Shown one piece after another: positions 26,858 to 34,241 of a stretch of 64,000 nt of DNA. Source of the DNA: Thermus brockianus (GTDB lineage Bacteria; Deinococcota; Deinococci; Deinococcales; Thermaceae); NCBI RefSeq assembly GCF_001880325.1, contig NZ_CP016312.1:1240001-1304000 (forward strand). Reading direction: 5' to 3'. The position numbers and the translations under genes are program-made. The notes beneath the pieces are model-generated. The model saw nothing but the letters and a program-made list of their open reading frames with translations, ran no database searches and was not told the origin of the DNA. The first letter of the stretch is position 1. The number at the start of each line of letters is the position of its first letter.

Positions 26858-28501
26858 CTACTCCCAAGTCCCAAGCACCCGCAGAAGCTCGCTTCCCGTG
26901 GTGACGCCAGCGCGCACTTGGTGGAGCCCCACCGCCCGCAAGTCCCGGTGGCCTTGGGCTTTGGCCTGCTCTCGCAGCTCTCCTTCGCTGGCACCTAGCC
27001 CTAGGCGGTAGAGGGCTTCCCGGTCAGGGGCGTAGACCTCGTACAGGCCCACCCGTCCCCTGTACCCTGTGCCCCGGCAAAAGGGGCACCCTTCCCCCCG
27101 CACCTCCTCCTCGGGCGCCTCCTCCCCGAAGAAGAGACGGGCCTCCTCGGAAAGGGGCTGGGGCCGGGCACACTGGGGACAGACCCGGCGCACCAGGCGC
27201 TGGGCCACGGTGCCGAGGAGGGTGGAGGCCAGGAGGTGCCTTTCCGCCCCCATTTCCAAAAGCCGGGTCACGGCGGCGATGGCGTCGTTGGCGTGGAGGG
27301 TGGCCAGGACCAGGTGTCCGGTGAGGGCGGCCCGGAGGGCGGTGTCCAGGGTCTCCCCATCCCGCACCTCCCCCACCAGGATCACGTCGGGGTCCAGGCG
27401 CAAAACGCTCCGCAAGGCCTCGGCGAAGGTGAGGCCGATTTTGGGCTGCACGGGAATCTGCACCACGCCCTCCAGGGGGAACTCCACGGGGTCTTCAATG
27501 GTGACGAAGGTCTTCTCCCGGGTGTAAAGGCGGTCCAGGGCGGCGTAGAGGGTGGTGGTCTTGCCGCTTCCCGTGGGGCCGGTGACGAAGAGGATGCCGT
27601 GGGGCTTCCGAAGGAGCGTTTGAAAGAGGGAAAGCTCCTCGGGGAGCATGCCGAGTTCCGTGAGGCCAAGCCGCACCCCCGTGGGGTAGATGATGCGCAG
27701 GGTGAGCTTTTCCCCATGGAGGCTACCCACGGAGGCCACCCGCACCTCGTACCGCTTCCCTTCAAAGGAGAAGGTAAAGTGGCCGTCCTGGGGGCGGCGC
27801 TTTTCGGCGATGTCCATGCCCGCCAGGACCTTATAGCGAGCGGCCAAGGAGGCTTCCAGGTCTTTGGGGAGGCGTTCAAGCTCCTGGATAACCCCGTCCA
27901 CGCGGGCCCGCACCGCCAGGTGGGTTTCCTCGGGGTCTAGGTGAAGGTCGCTGGCGTTAAGGGCGATGGCCCGTTCCAAAAGGGCCTGGGCCAGGCGCAC
28001 GGCGGGCATGGCCTCCAGGGTGAGGTCCACCTGGGCGGCCTCCTCGCGCCGGGTCTCCTCCTTCGGCCGGGCTTCTTCCGCCAGGAGGCGGTCTAGGGCC
28101 TCCAGGATCTCCCGGTCTGGGGCCAGGTAGGGGACGATTTCCTTCCCTGTGAGGAAGCGAAGCTCGTCCAGAAGGGCCAGGTCCGAAGGGTGGGCCATGG
28201 CCGCATGGAGCCGGTTCCCCTCCACCCTAAAGGGGAAGACCCGCTTTTCCCGGGCAAAACGGGGGTCCAGGAGGCGCAGGGCTTGGGGGTCGGGGGTGAT
28301 TTCCGAAAGGCGGACTAAGGGGGCCCGTTGCTGGTCCGCCAGGACCCGGGCCAGGTCCTCCTCCTTCACATAGCCCCGCCTAAGGAGAATTTGGCCCAGG
28401 AGGTCCCCTGTGCGGGCCTGCTCCTCCAGGGCCGCCTGCAGTTGGGCTTCCGTGATGTACCCTAGGCGCAGGAGGAGTTCACCGAGCTTGGGCCTTTGCA
28501 A
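26858..28501 (-). CDS. Type II secretion/pilus assembly ATPase (GspE/PilB)
   Basis: 547 residues. The TTG at 28501 is chosen: it follows a GGAGGTGGAGG site and starts right at the N-terminal domain (LGELLLRLGYITEAQLQAAL), which is followed by a second such repeat (QILLRRGYVKEEDLARVL). Walker A is GPTGSGKTTTLYAAL, Walker B region DPDVILVGEVRDGETLDTAL, and a zinc tetracysteine is formed by CPQC and CPFC. It powers filament extension. It overlaps the preceding gene by 23 nt. Confidence 0.92.
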   Translation of the reverse strand: MQRPKLGELLLRLGYITEAQLQAALEEQARTGDLLGQILLRRGYVKEEDLARVLADQQRAPLVRLSEITPDPQALRLLDPRFAREKRVFPFRVEGNRLHAAMAHPSDLALLDELRFLTGKEIVPYLAPDREILEALDRLLAEEARPKEETRREEAAQVDLTLEAMPAVRLAQALLERAIALNASDLHLDPEETHLAVRARVDGVIQELERLPKDLEASLAARYKVLAGMDIAEKRRPQDGHFTFSFEGKRYEVRVASVGSLHGEKLTLRIIYPTGVRLGLTELGMLPEELSLFQTLLRKPHGILFVTGPTGSGKTTTLYAALDRLYTREKTFVTIEDPVEFPLEGVVQIPVQPKIGLTFAEALRSVLRLDPDVILVGEVRDGETLDTALRAALTGHLVLATLHANDAIAAVTRLLEMGAERHLLASTLLGTVAQRLVRRVCPQCARPQPLSEEARLFFGEEAPEEEVRGEGCPFCRGTGYRGRVGLYEVYAPDREALYRLGLGASEGELREQAKAQGHRDLRAVGLHQVRAGVTTGSELLRVLGTWE

Positions 28502-29666
28502 CCTCCACCTCCCAGGTGTAGACGGTTTTCCCCCCCAGGCTCGCCCGTTCCAGGGGGCCCACCCTCCCCCCAAGCCGTTGGGCGAGGAGGAGGGGGGCGT
28601 AGGGGTCCAGGGCCCTGCCCTCTAGGAGGAGGCGGCCCTGCTCCGCCTCGAGGCGGGTCAGCCAAAGGCTTTCCGGCTTTTCCGCCGCCACCTTGAGGAT
28701 CTCCTCTAGGCCAAGCCCCTGGGGCCTTGCTGGCTGAAAGGCTTGCTCGCGCAGGAGGGCTGCTTCCCGCCCTAGAGCCTCTAGGCGGCTCCTCTCTCGG
28801 GCGGTCATCTGGGTGAGGAGGCTCTGCCCAAGAAGCCCCAGGGCGAAAAAGAGGGAGGCCAGGAAGATGGCGAGCTGGGCCTCCCGCGGCAACCCCTCGC
28901 CCAAAGGGCGGCGCCTCGGCTTGAGATCCAGGGAAAGCGCCCGTGCCAGGGCTAGGGTTTCCAGGCCCTGGGGCACCTCCTGGTGGATGCGTTCCCCAGG
29001 GAGCCCCGGGGGCAAGGGCGGTGGGGTGGGGAGGCCCAGAAGCCAGGCCTCCTCCGGGCGCCCCGCATGGCCAAAGAGGGCGAGGGAGCGAGCCACTTCC
29101 TCGGTCAGGGCCTCCGTGCCGGCATCGGCCTCGAGGGTAAGGTAGCGGAAGCCCTTGAGCACGCCCCCCTCAAAAAGGGCCACGGTGTGGGCCAGGTTCT
29201 CCAGGACCAAAAGGGTGTGCGCTTCGCTCCTTTGGAGGGCGTGGCGCCAGAGGAGGAGGGGTAAGGGTTCTATGCGGCTTGGCCGCAGGCGTCCCAAAAG
29301 GGCGGCCCCCTTCTTGGGCATGGCGGCGTATAGGACCCGCACCCGGCGCTCGTCCTCGGGGGCGGCGAGGAGGTAATCGGCCGCCAGCTCTTCCCCGGCG
29401 AAAAGGGGGCTTCGCTCCGCCTCGGCGAGGACGGCTTCCTCCAGGGGGAAGCCCTCGAGGGCCGGGAAGGCCTGCCAGCGCAGGAGGGCGAACTCTGGCC
29501 CTAAGCCAATGTAGCTCCCTTTGGCCCCCAGCTCGCGCAGGCGGTGGAGGAGGCGCTCGTACCGGGGCCTTCCCTCCTCGTCCAAGAGCCCCTCGGCGGG
29601 GAAGCTTTCCACCTGGCCTTCCCAAAGGCGCAGGATGCGTTGGCGTAGGACGAGAAAGAGGGGCAT
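28479..29666 (-). CDS. GspL-like (PilM/PilN-type) assembly protein
   Basis: 395 residues. A cytoplasmic N-terminal domain of about 250 residues is followed by one membrane segment (AIFLASLFFALGLLGQSLL), a coiled segment and a small periplasmic domain. This fused layout equals GspL, or PilM plus PilN in one chain. Sequence similarity to known families is weak to my eye, so the call relies on layout and its place before gspE. No clear promoter; it follows the pseudopilin genes closely. Confidence 0.65.
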   Translation of the reverse strand: MPLFLVLRQRILRLWEGQVESFPAEGLLDEEGRPRYERLLHRLRELGAKGSYIGLGPEFALLRWQAFPALEGFPLEEAVLAEAERSPLFAGEELAADYLLAAPEDERRVRVLYAAMPKKGAALLGRLRPSRIEPLPLLLWRHALQRSEAHTLLVLENLAHTVALFEGGVLKGFRYLTLEADAGTEALTEEVARSLALFGHAGRPEEAWLLGLPTPPPLPPGLPGERIHQEVPQGLETLALARALSLDLKPRRRPLGEGLPREAQLAIFLASLFFALGLLGQSLLTQMTARERSRLEALGREAALLREQAFQPARPQGLGLEEILKVAAEKPESLWLTRLEAEQGRLLLEGRALDPYAPLLLAQRLGGRVGPLERASLGGKTVYTWEVEVAKAQAR

Positions 29667-29684
29667 ACTCGGTTCGCTCCCAGT

Positions 29685-30209
29685 TTACCCGCTACGCAGG
29701 GCCACCACCACAGGGGGGAAGCGGTGGTCCCGTTCCCCCACCCGTAGGGTGAGGTTTTTGCCGTTCAGGGTGTTGGGGTCGCACGGCGCATCCATTAGGT
29801 AGACGCTCTCGTTCTCGTAGCAGAAGGCGGCGTAGGGAAGGAGGGCGGGGGTGAGGAGGTCTTGGAAACCCGTGTTCGTGCCGCTACCGCAGTTACTCGC
29901 CGACCACGAGGCTCTTTGCAGGCGGCCCCCTTGCAGGCGGTACTGCACGCAGAGGGGACTTGGGGAAGCGCTCACCTGGACCACTAAGCCCGTGGGGCTA
30001 GCCATGGTGAGGCCGGTGCTGGTGGCGCTGCGCAGGTCCTTGCCCAGGTAGCCCCTGAGGTCCGCCATGAGGGCTTGGGCCTGTAGGAGGCTTCCCTCCC
30101 CTTGGCTTTGCGTGCCGGAGAGGAGAAGGGTGGAAAGGGCCAGGGCCAGAAGGCCAGCCAGGAGCATGGCGACGGCCAGCTCCACGAGGGTTAGGCCTCG
30201 TTGCTTCAC
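29685..30209 (-). CDS. Minor pseudopilin
   Basis: About 174 residues from GTG 30209, which overlaps the previous stop as GTGA. The class III leader KQRG|LTLVELAVAMLLAGLLAL has the conserved Glu at position 5 of the mature protein. The C-terminal part is Ser/Gly/Cys-rich and globular. The gene uses more A/T than most of the window. Confidence 0.8.
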   Translation of the reverse strand: MKQRGLTLVELAVAMLLAGLLALALSTLLLSGTQSQGEGSLLQAQALMADLRGYLGKDLRSATSTGLTMASPTGLVVQVSASPSPLCVQYRLQGGRLQRASWSASNCGSGTNTGFQDLLTPALLPYAAFCYENESVYLMDAPCDPNTLNGKNLTLRVGERDHRFPPVVVALRSG

Positions 30210-30919
30210 CACCTCACCTCGCATGGGGTTACCGAGTACTCCCTGCCCAACGCATCGCGCAGGCGGAGGGTAAAGGTGTAGGTTGTGTTCCGCGAGAAGT
30301 TCCTGGAAAATTGCAAGCGGATTTGGGTAGAGGTGAGTAAGGAAAGGGGCAAGGCGAAGCTAGTGAACCCGCTTCCTGAGGCATAGGTTCCGGTGTAGTG
30401 GATCAGGAGTAGAGGGGCCACTTGCCGGATCTCTCGCAGCCGTTGGTTTGCAGGGGCCTGGGGGGACCAGCTTAGGGAAAAGGCGGTGTAAGTGTTGCCT
30501 GTGGAAGGCAAGGTGAAGACGACCTGTCTGCGGTTTCCACCAGGGGCGCAGCTTCCTGCTAGAGGGGGAGGGCTCGAGGGGGAGACCGCCACCTGGGTTG
30601 CTTCGGCCAAAAGTTGGGTGCCGTCATACACCTTTATCGTGCTGATAACCCGCGAGATGCCGGAAAGCGTTTCGTTCCTCAAGCTTTGGCAGACTTGATA
30701 GGTCTTGCTCCCCAAGGTGAGGCTCTGCGTGGTAGGACAGCTGGGGAAAGAGGACCCTTCTTCCAGAAGGGTTTCTGCTACGAAAAGCCCCTCCTGCGAG
30801 GCTTGGGTAGCTCCGCCGCTGCGGATTGCGGAGGATAGAGCGTTTACCACCAGAATGAGGACAGAGGTGAGGAGTAACGCTATGGCGGCTTCAAGCAGGC
30901 TAAAGCCCTTGGGGTTCAC
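30206..30919 (-). CDS. Minor pseudopilin, large
   Basis: About 237 residues from GTG 30919 (GTGA overlap with the previous gene). The prepilin leader is NPKG|FSLLEAAIALLLTSVLIL with Glu at position 5. The long globular part has several cysteines. Fits GspJ/PilW-like minor subunits; assignment to one type is uncertain. Confidence 0.8.
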   Translation of the reverse strand: MNPKGFSLLEAAIALLLTSVLILVVNALSSAIRSGGATQASQEGLFVAETLLEEGSSFPSCPTTQSLTLGSKTYQVCQSLRNETLSGISRVISTIKVYDGTQLLAEATQVAVSPSSPPPLAGSCAPGGNRRQVVFTLPSTGNTYTAFSLSWSPQAPANQRLREIRQVAPLLLIHYTGTYASGSGFTSFALPLSLLTSTQIRLQFSRNFSRNTTYTFTLRLRDALGREYSVTPCEVRW

Positions 30920-31374
30920 GGGCCCACCTCCCATTCCTCTACCACGTCGTCCGTGGCGTTATAGACCGCCCTCACCCGTGCTATGGCGCCATCGCTTTCG
31001 CCCACGGCGCTGATGGTGAAACGCCTTTTGCCTCCGGAGATGGTTTGAGCGATAGCGCAACTCACCCCCCCCAGGCTCCCCGTGCTGTAACAGTATCTTC
31101 CCACGAAGTCTCCGGAGTTGGAGGTGCAGGGGGAAGAGGTTTGGCACACCAACACGGGTTGAGGGGCGTAGGTGGGGTTGGTGGGGTTTGCTTGGATGAA
31201 GGCGATGGCTTCCCAGGCGCCTGCTTCCGCCAGGTAAAGGGCCTGCAAGGCTGCTTGAGACTTGAGGGTTCTTTCCGCATTAAGACGAGCCAGCAGGGAA
31301 TAGGGGAGGACGAGGATACCCAAAAACGCTAAAATCAAGGCCACCAGCAAGAGGAGATAACCCCTTACCCCCAT
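30916..31374 (-). CDS. PilX/GspK-like minor pseudopilin lacking Glu5
   Basis: About 152 residues from ATG 31374, which overlaps the preceding stop by one base (TGATG). The N-terminus VRGYLLLLVALILAFLGILV is prepilin-like, but the Glu at position 5 is absent, as is usual for GspK tip subunits. The segment ALQALYLAEAGAWEAIAFIQ matches the PilX/GspK region after the helix. It would sit at the filament tip. Confidence 0.75.
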   Translation of the reverse strand: MGVRGYLLLLVALILAFLGILVLPYSLLARLNAERTLKSQAALQALYLAEAGAWEAIAFIQANPTNPTYAPQPVLVCQTSSPCTSNSGDFVGRYCYSTGSLGGVSCAIAQTISGGKRRFTISAVGESDGAIARVRAVYNATDDVVEEWEVGP

Positions 31375-31835
31375 CAGAACTCCCCCTGGCAATAGGCGCT
31401 TATCCCGGAGGTGTAAGGGCGGAACACCACGATGCGGGCCTCCGGTTGGGTGGCGGGGTCCCCCGCTTCGGCCAGCTGGCCGAAGGGGTTATACCCGTCC
31501 ATGCAGTACTCCCGCCCCGGCCGGTGGCGGAGGATGATTTGGTAGTTGTAGGGGCCATAAGGGTTCCGTTTCAGGAAAGGGGCTTCCCAGGTGTCCTTCT
31601 TGTAGGGCGACTCCAGCGCATCCCAGACCTCATCCAGGCCCGGGGGACGCCCAAGCTTGACGGTGAGAATGCGCACGGTGGAATTCAGGGCCATGAGGGT
31701 CTGGCGCGCCGCTGCCTTTTCGGCCTCCTGGGATAGGTCTACAAATCTGGGGACGGCGATGGCGGCGAGAATTCCCAAAAGGACCACCACTAGGGCGAGC
31801 TCTATCAGGGTAAAGCCGCGGCCTTTGGCCCGCAT
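31374..31835 (-). CDS. GspG-like pseudopilin
   Basis: 153 residues with leader MRAKGRG|FTLIELALVVVLLGILAA, Glu at position 5, then VPRFVDLSQEAEKAAARQTL. The C-terminal part (SPYKKDTWEAPFLKRNPYGP) resembles the GspG fold. Could be the major pseudopilin of a secretion pseudopilus. Confidence 0.82.
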   Translation of the reverse strand: MRAKGRGFTLIELALVVVLLGILAAIAVPRFVDLSQEAEKAAARQTLMALNSTVRILTVKLGRPPGLDEVWDALESPYKKDTWEAPFLKRNPYGPYNYQIILRHRPGREYCMDGYNPFGQLAEAGDPATQPEARIVVFRPYTSGISAYCQGEF

Positions 31836-31845
31836 GTCTTCTTCC

Positions 31846-32274
31846 TCACTCTATCGTATCTGAATGCCCCCGAAGGCAGCGGATGGGCACGGTAACCGTG
31901 GTGGAGCTAACGGCAATCAAGTACACCGTACAGGCCGCGTCCGCATACAGGTGGGCCAGGCGTTCTCCGGCGTTGCAGGTGGCGTTTTGGTTGTGGTCCC
32001 AGTAGGCCACGGTGCTTCCCGAGGGGCAAGAGGAGGAAAGCCTAAGATCTTGGGGGTTTCCTAAAAGGGCTTTCAGCTGGTTCCAGGTGGGTACGGCTTG
32101 GTTTTGGGCAATGAAGATGGCGTAGGCGGAGCGGAGGTTTCTTAGGACCTCCTGTTGCTGGGCCTTCCGAGCCTCGGTTTGGAGGTCTAGGTAGCGGGGT
32201 ACGGCCACGGTGGCGAGGATGCCTACCATCAGGAGGACGACCGCAAGCTCCACTAGGGTCAAGCCTCTTGCCAT
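31846..32274 (-). CDS. Type IV pilin-like protein
   Basis: 142 residues. Leader MARG|LTLVELAVVLLMVGILAT; helix continues VAVPRYLDLQTEARKAQQQE. Two cysteine pairs in the globular part could form disulfides. The start overlaps the end of the ligase-like gene by 16 nt. Confidence 0.82.
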   Translation of the reverse strand: MARGLTLVELAVVLLMVGILATVAVPRYLDLQTEARKAQQQEVLRNLRSAYAIFIAQNQAVPTWNQLKALLGNPQDLRLSSSCPSGSTVAYWDHNQNATCNAGERLAHLYADAACTVYLIAVSSTTVTVPIRCLRGHSDTIE

Positions 32275-33692
32275 ACCTCGTTCCGGACCCAGGATGCGCC
32301 CAAGGCAAGCAGGGCGATCGGGGTGACGTGGACGCTATCGTACCAGGTGAGCCCGTAGAGGATATAGCCCACCAGGACGAGGACCCATGGCAGTTTCTCC
32401 CAGGTGGCCTGGCCGAGGGTGAGGCCGAGCCATAGGAGGTAGGCGAGACCCCCTAGAACGCCTACCGACAAGAGGAGGTCCAGGACCCAGTTGTGCGCTT
32501 TGGCGTAGGGGGAGGGGGCGAGGAGGCGAAGGCCTTTGGCGTCTTCCAGGTAAATAAGGCGGTCCTCGCCTTGAATGACCTGCACAGGGGGTGTAAGGGC
32601 AATGGGCACTCGGCTTTTCTCCTTGCCGTTCCAGTCTACGACGTAGGGGTAAGCCCGAGCGAAGCCATCAAAACCCCAACCCAAAAGGGGCCTTAGGGGA
32701 AGTGCTGCCAGCGCTTTTTGCCATAGCTCCAGCCGACCCGAGCTGTAGGCGTTGGCTTCGGTGAAGCCTGCGCCTAACTCGGGGAGAACCCTTCGGAATT
32801 CTGCCAGTTGGAGGTGGGCTAATCCCCAGTAAGCCCCGAAAGTAAGGGCTCCAATGGTCAGAAGTTTCCAAACCCCTTGGGTTTGCTTGTAGCGTGCCCC
32901 AAAGAGCCCTAGGGACAAGAGGGGTATCCACAGGGCGAGCCATCCGCCGCGGGTTTGCGTGAGCCAGAGGGCAAGGCTTCCCAAGGCAAAGAGGAAGAGA
33001 AGCTTTGGGTTTGGCCGAGAGAGGTATTGGCCGGCGAGGAAAAGTCCGAGCAAGGCGAGAACCCCGGCGGCGTGCCCTCGGTGGGAGGTAAGGCCGATGG
33101 GCATCTGTCCTCCGTGCACCCCGGAAGCGGTGGCCTCAGGGTTTTCTTGGCACTGGCTTTTGGCCACATCAAAACAGCGCACGTAGGTTTGGCCCTGGGT
33201 TTGCGTGTAGTCCAGCTTCCAGTTCACGACCTGGGGCAATACCGCCAGGGCATGGAGGGCTAGGCCCAGAAAGAGCGCGGCGGCGAACCGCTTAGGGGAA
33301 ACAAGACCGGTTTCTAGAGCCAAGTAGACCGCCCAAGCGAAGGCCACCCCTAAGGCCCAAAACCGTAACCCGTCTCCCACGCTGGGATACCCGGTAAAGC
33401 TCCAGATGGGTTGGGGTGAAAGGACCGTGGCGGCGATACCGGAAAGGAGAAAACCTAGGGAAGCAAGGAGGGCCAGAAACGGCTTTCCCAGATGGGTTGG
33501 GCCGCTTTTTCGGGTAAGCACCCCGAGGAGCGCTAAGAGGACAAAAGCCGTCATTCCGGCTTCTCGGGGAGCGTTCCAGATCTCCGCATGTCCCTGGCCG
33601 GAGGGGTTAATGGCGGTGAGGGCGGCAAGCAGGCTAAGCAAAAGAACCCCCTCGAGGAGGGTAGGCCTCGAGGGGGAAGGGGCCAAGGTCAT
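32259..33692 (-). CDS. O-antigen-ligase-like membrane protein, possibly a pilin oligosaccharyltransferase
   Basis: 477 residues, about eleven hydrophobic segments and one large periplasmic loop (about residues 290-390). The motif AKAHNWVLDLLLSVGVLGGL matches the Wzy/WaaL/PglL superfamily. Located between two pilin genes, a role in attaching glycans to pilin is plausible, as for PglL/TfpO-type enzymes. Surface polysaccharide polymerisation is the alternative. Base composition is lower in GC than surrounding housekeeping genes. Confidence 0.75.
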   Translation of the reverse strand: MTLAPSPSRPTLLEGVLLLSLLAALTAINPSGQGHAEIWNAPREAGMTAFVLLALLGVLTRKSGPTHLGKPFLALLASLGFLLSGIAATVLSPQPIWSFTGYPSVGDGLRFWALGVAFAWAVYLALETGLVSPKRFAAALFLGLALHALAVLPQVVNWKLDYTQTQGQTYVRCFDVAKSQCQENPEATASGVHGGQMPIGLTSHRGHAAGVLALLGLFLAGQYLSRPNPKLLFLFALGSLALWLTQTRGGWLALWIPLLSLGLFGARYKQTQGVWKLLTIGALTFGAYWGLAHLQLAEFRRVLPELGAGFTEANAYSSGRLELWQKALAALPLRPLLGWGFDGFARAYPYVVDWNGKEKSRVPIALTPPVQVIQGEDRLIYLEDAKGLRLLAPSPYAKAHNWVLDLLLSVGVLGGLAYLLWLGLTLGQATWEKLPWVLVLVGYILYGLTWYDSVHVTPIALLALGASWVRNEVWQEA

Positions 33693-33696
33693 TTCC

Positions 33697-34089
33697 TCAC
33701 TTGAAGCGTAGGTTCACCTTTAAGGGAGTACCGCTATGATGGGTTTTTGCCCCACTAGCGTAGATGGATATGTCAGCGTTACCCGCAGGGGGGTTCGGGG
33801 CGCTGCACTCGATGGTCACGTTGCCTTGAAGGGTAACCTGGGACGAAGCGCTGTTGATGTTTACTCCCTCCAGCCCGTTAAGAACGTCTGCGCAGGTGTC
33901 GGGATAGTCCTTGTTTTGGGCCACATAAATGGCGTAAGCGGAGCGGATGGAGCTCGCAGTAGCTTGGACAGCCGCATCCTTGGCATCCCCGGACAGGTCC
34001 ACAAACCGCGGCACGGCGATGGCCACCAGGATGCCGATGATGACAATGACGATAGCAAGCTCTATGAGCGTGAAGCCTTTTGCCCTCAT
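33697..34089 (-). CDS. Type IV pilin, probably the main subunit of this filament cluster
   Basis: 130 residues from ATG 34089, preceded by GGGAGGTGG; a GTG 9 nt upstream is less likely. The short leader MRAKG|FTLIELAIVIVIIGILVA has Glu at position 5, and IAVPRFVDLSGDAKDAAVQA follows. Two cysteines bracket the C-terminal beta region. It is first in the cluster, nearest the promoter, and resembles the small Thermus pilins (PilA5-like) as I remember them. Confidence 0.85.
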   Translation of the reverse strand: MRAKGFTLIELAIVIVIIGILVAIAVPRFVDLSGDAKDAAVQATASSIRSAYAIYVAQNKDYPDTCADVLNGLEGVNINSASSQVTLQGNVTIECSAPNPPAGNADISIYASGAKTHHSGTPLKVNLRFK

Positions 34090-34114
34090 CTCTGCCACCT
34101 CCCTTACAGGTCCC

Positions 34115-34148
34115 AGTATGGGCGTGGCGTGTGAAAACGGTGTGAAAG
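34115..34148 (-). promoter_or_regulatory. Pilin promoter with Pho-box-like 11-bp direct repeats
   Basis: Read on the minus strand: CTTTCAC-ACCG-TTTTCAC-ACGC (34148 down to 34127), then 6 bp, then a -10-like CATACT (34120-34115). The 7+4 layout of two direct repeats replacing a -35 is the architecture of PhoB/OmpR-family activator sites. The pilin start is 25 nt past the -10. Confidence 0.55.
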
Positions 34149-34200
34149 CTGGGACCTAGGCCGGAGATTACCACGTGGACGCTAGGGGTGCAAGGGGCAC

Positions 34201-34235
34201 CTTTCACAGGCCTTTCACCATGGGCGTGCTACCCT
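34201..34235 (+). promoter_or_regulatory. vanW promoter with Pho-box-like 11-bp direct repeats
   Basis: CTTTCAC-AGGC-CTTTCAC-CATG (34201-34222) is followed after 7 bp by -10 TACCCT (34230-34235), which is 6 nt before the ATG at 34242. The repeat unit and spacing match the opposite pilin promoter, so one regulator may control both. Confidence 0.55.
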
Positions 34236-34241
34236 TGGGGC

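Noticed and set aside
34188-34241. Upstream start for the vanW gene at 34188
   Set aside because: It would lie upstream of the inferred promoter and spoil the signal peptide.
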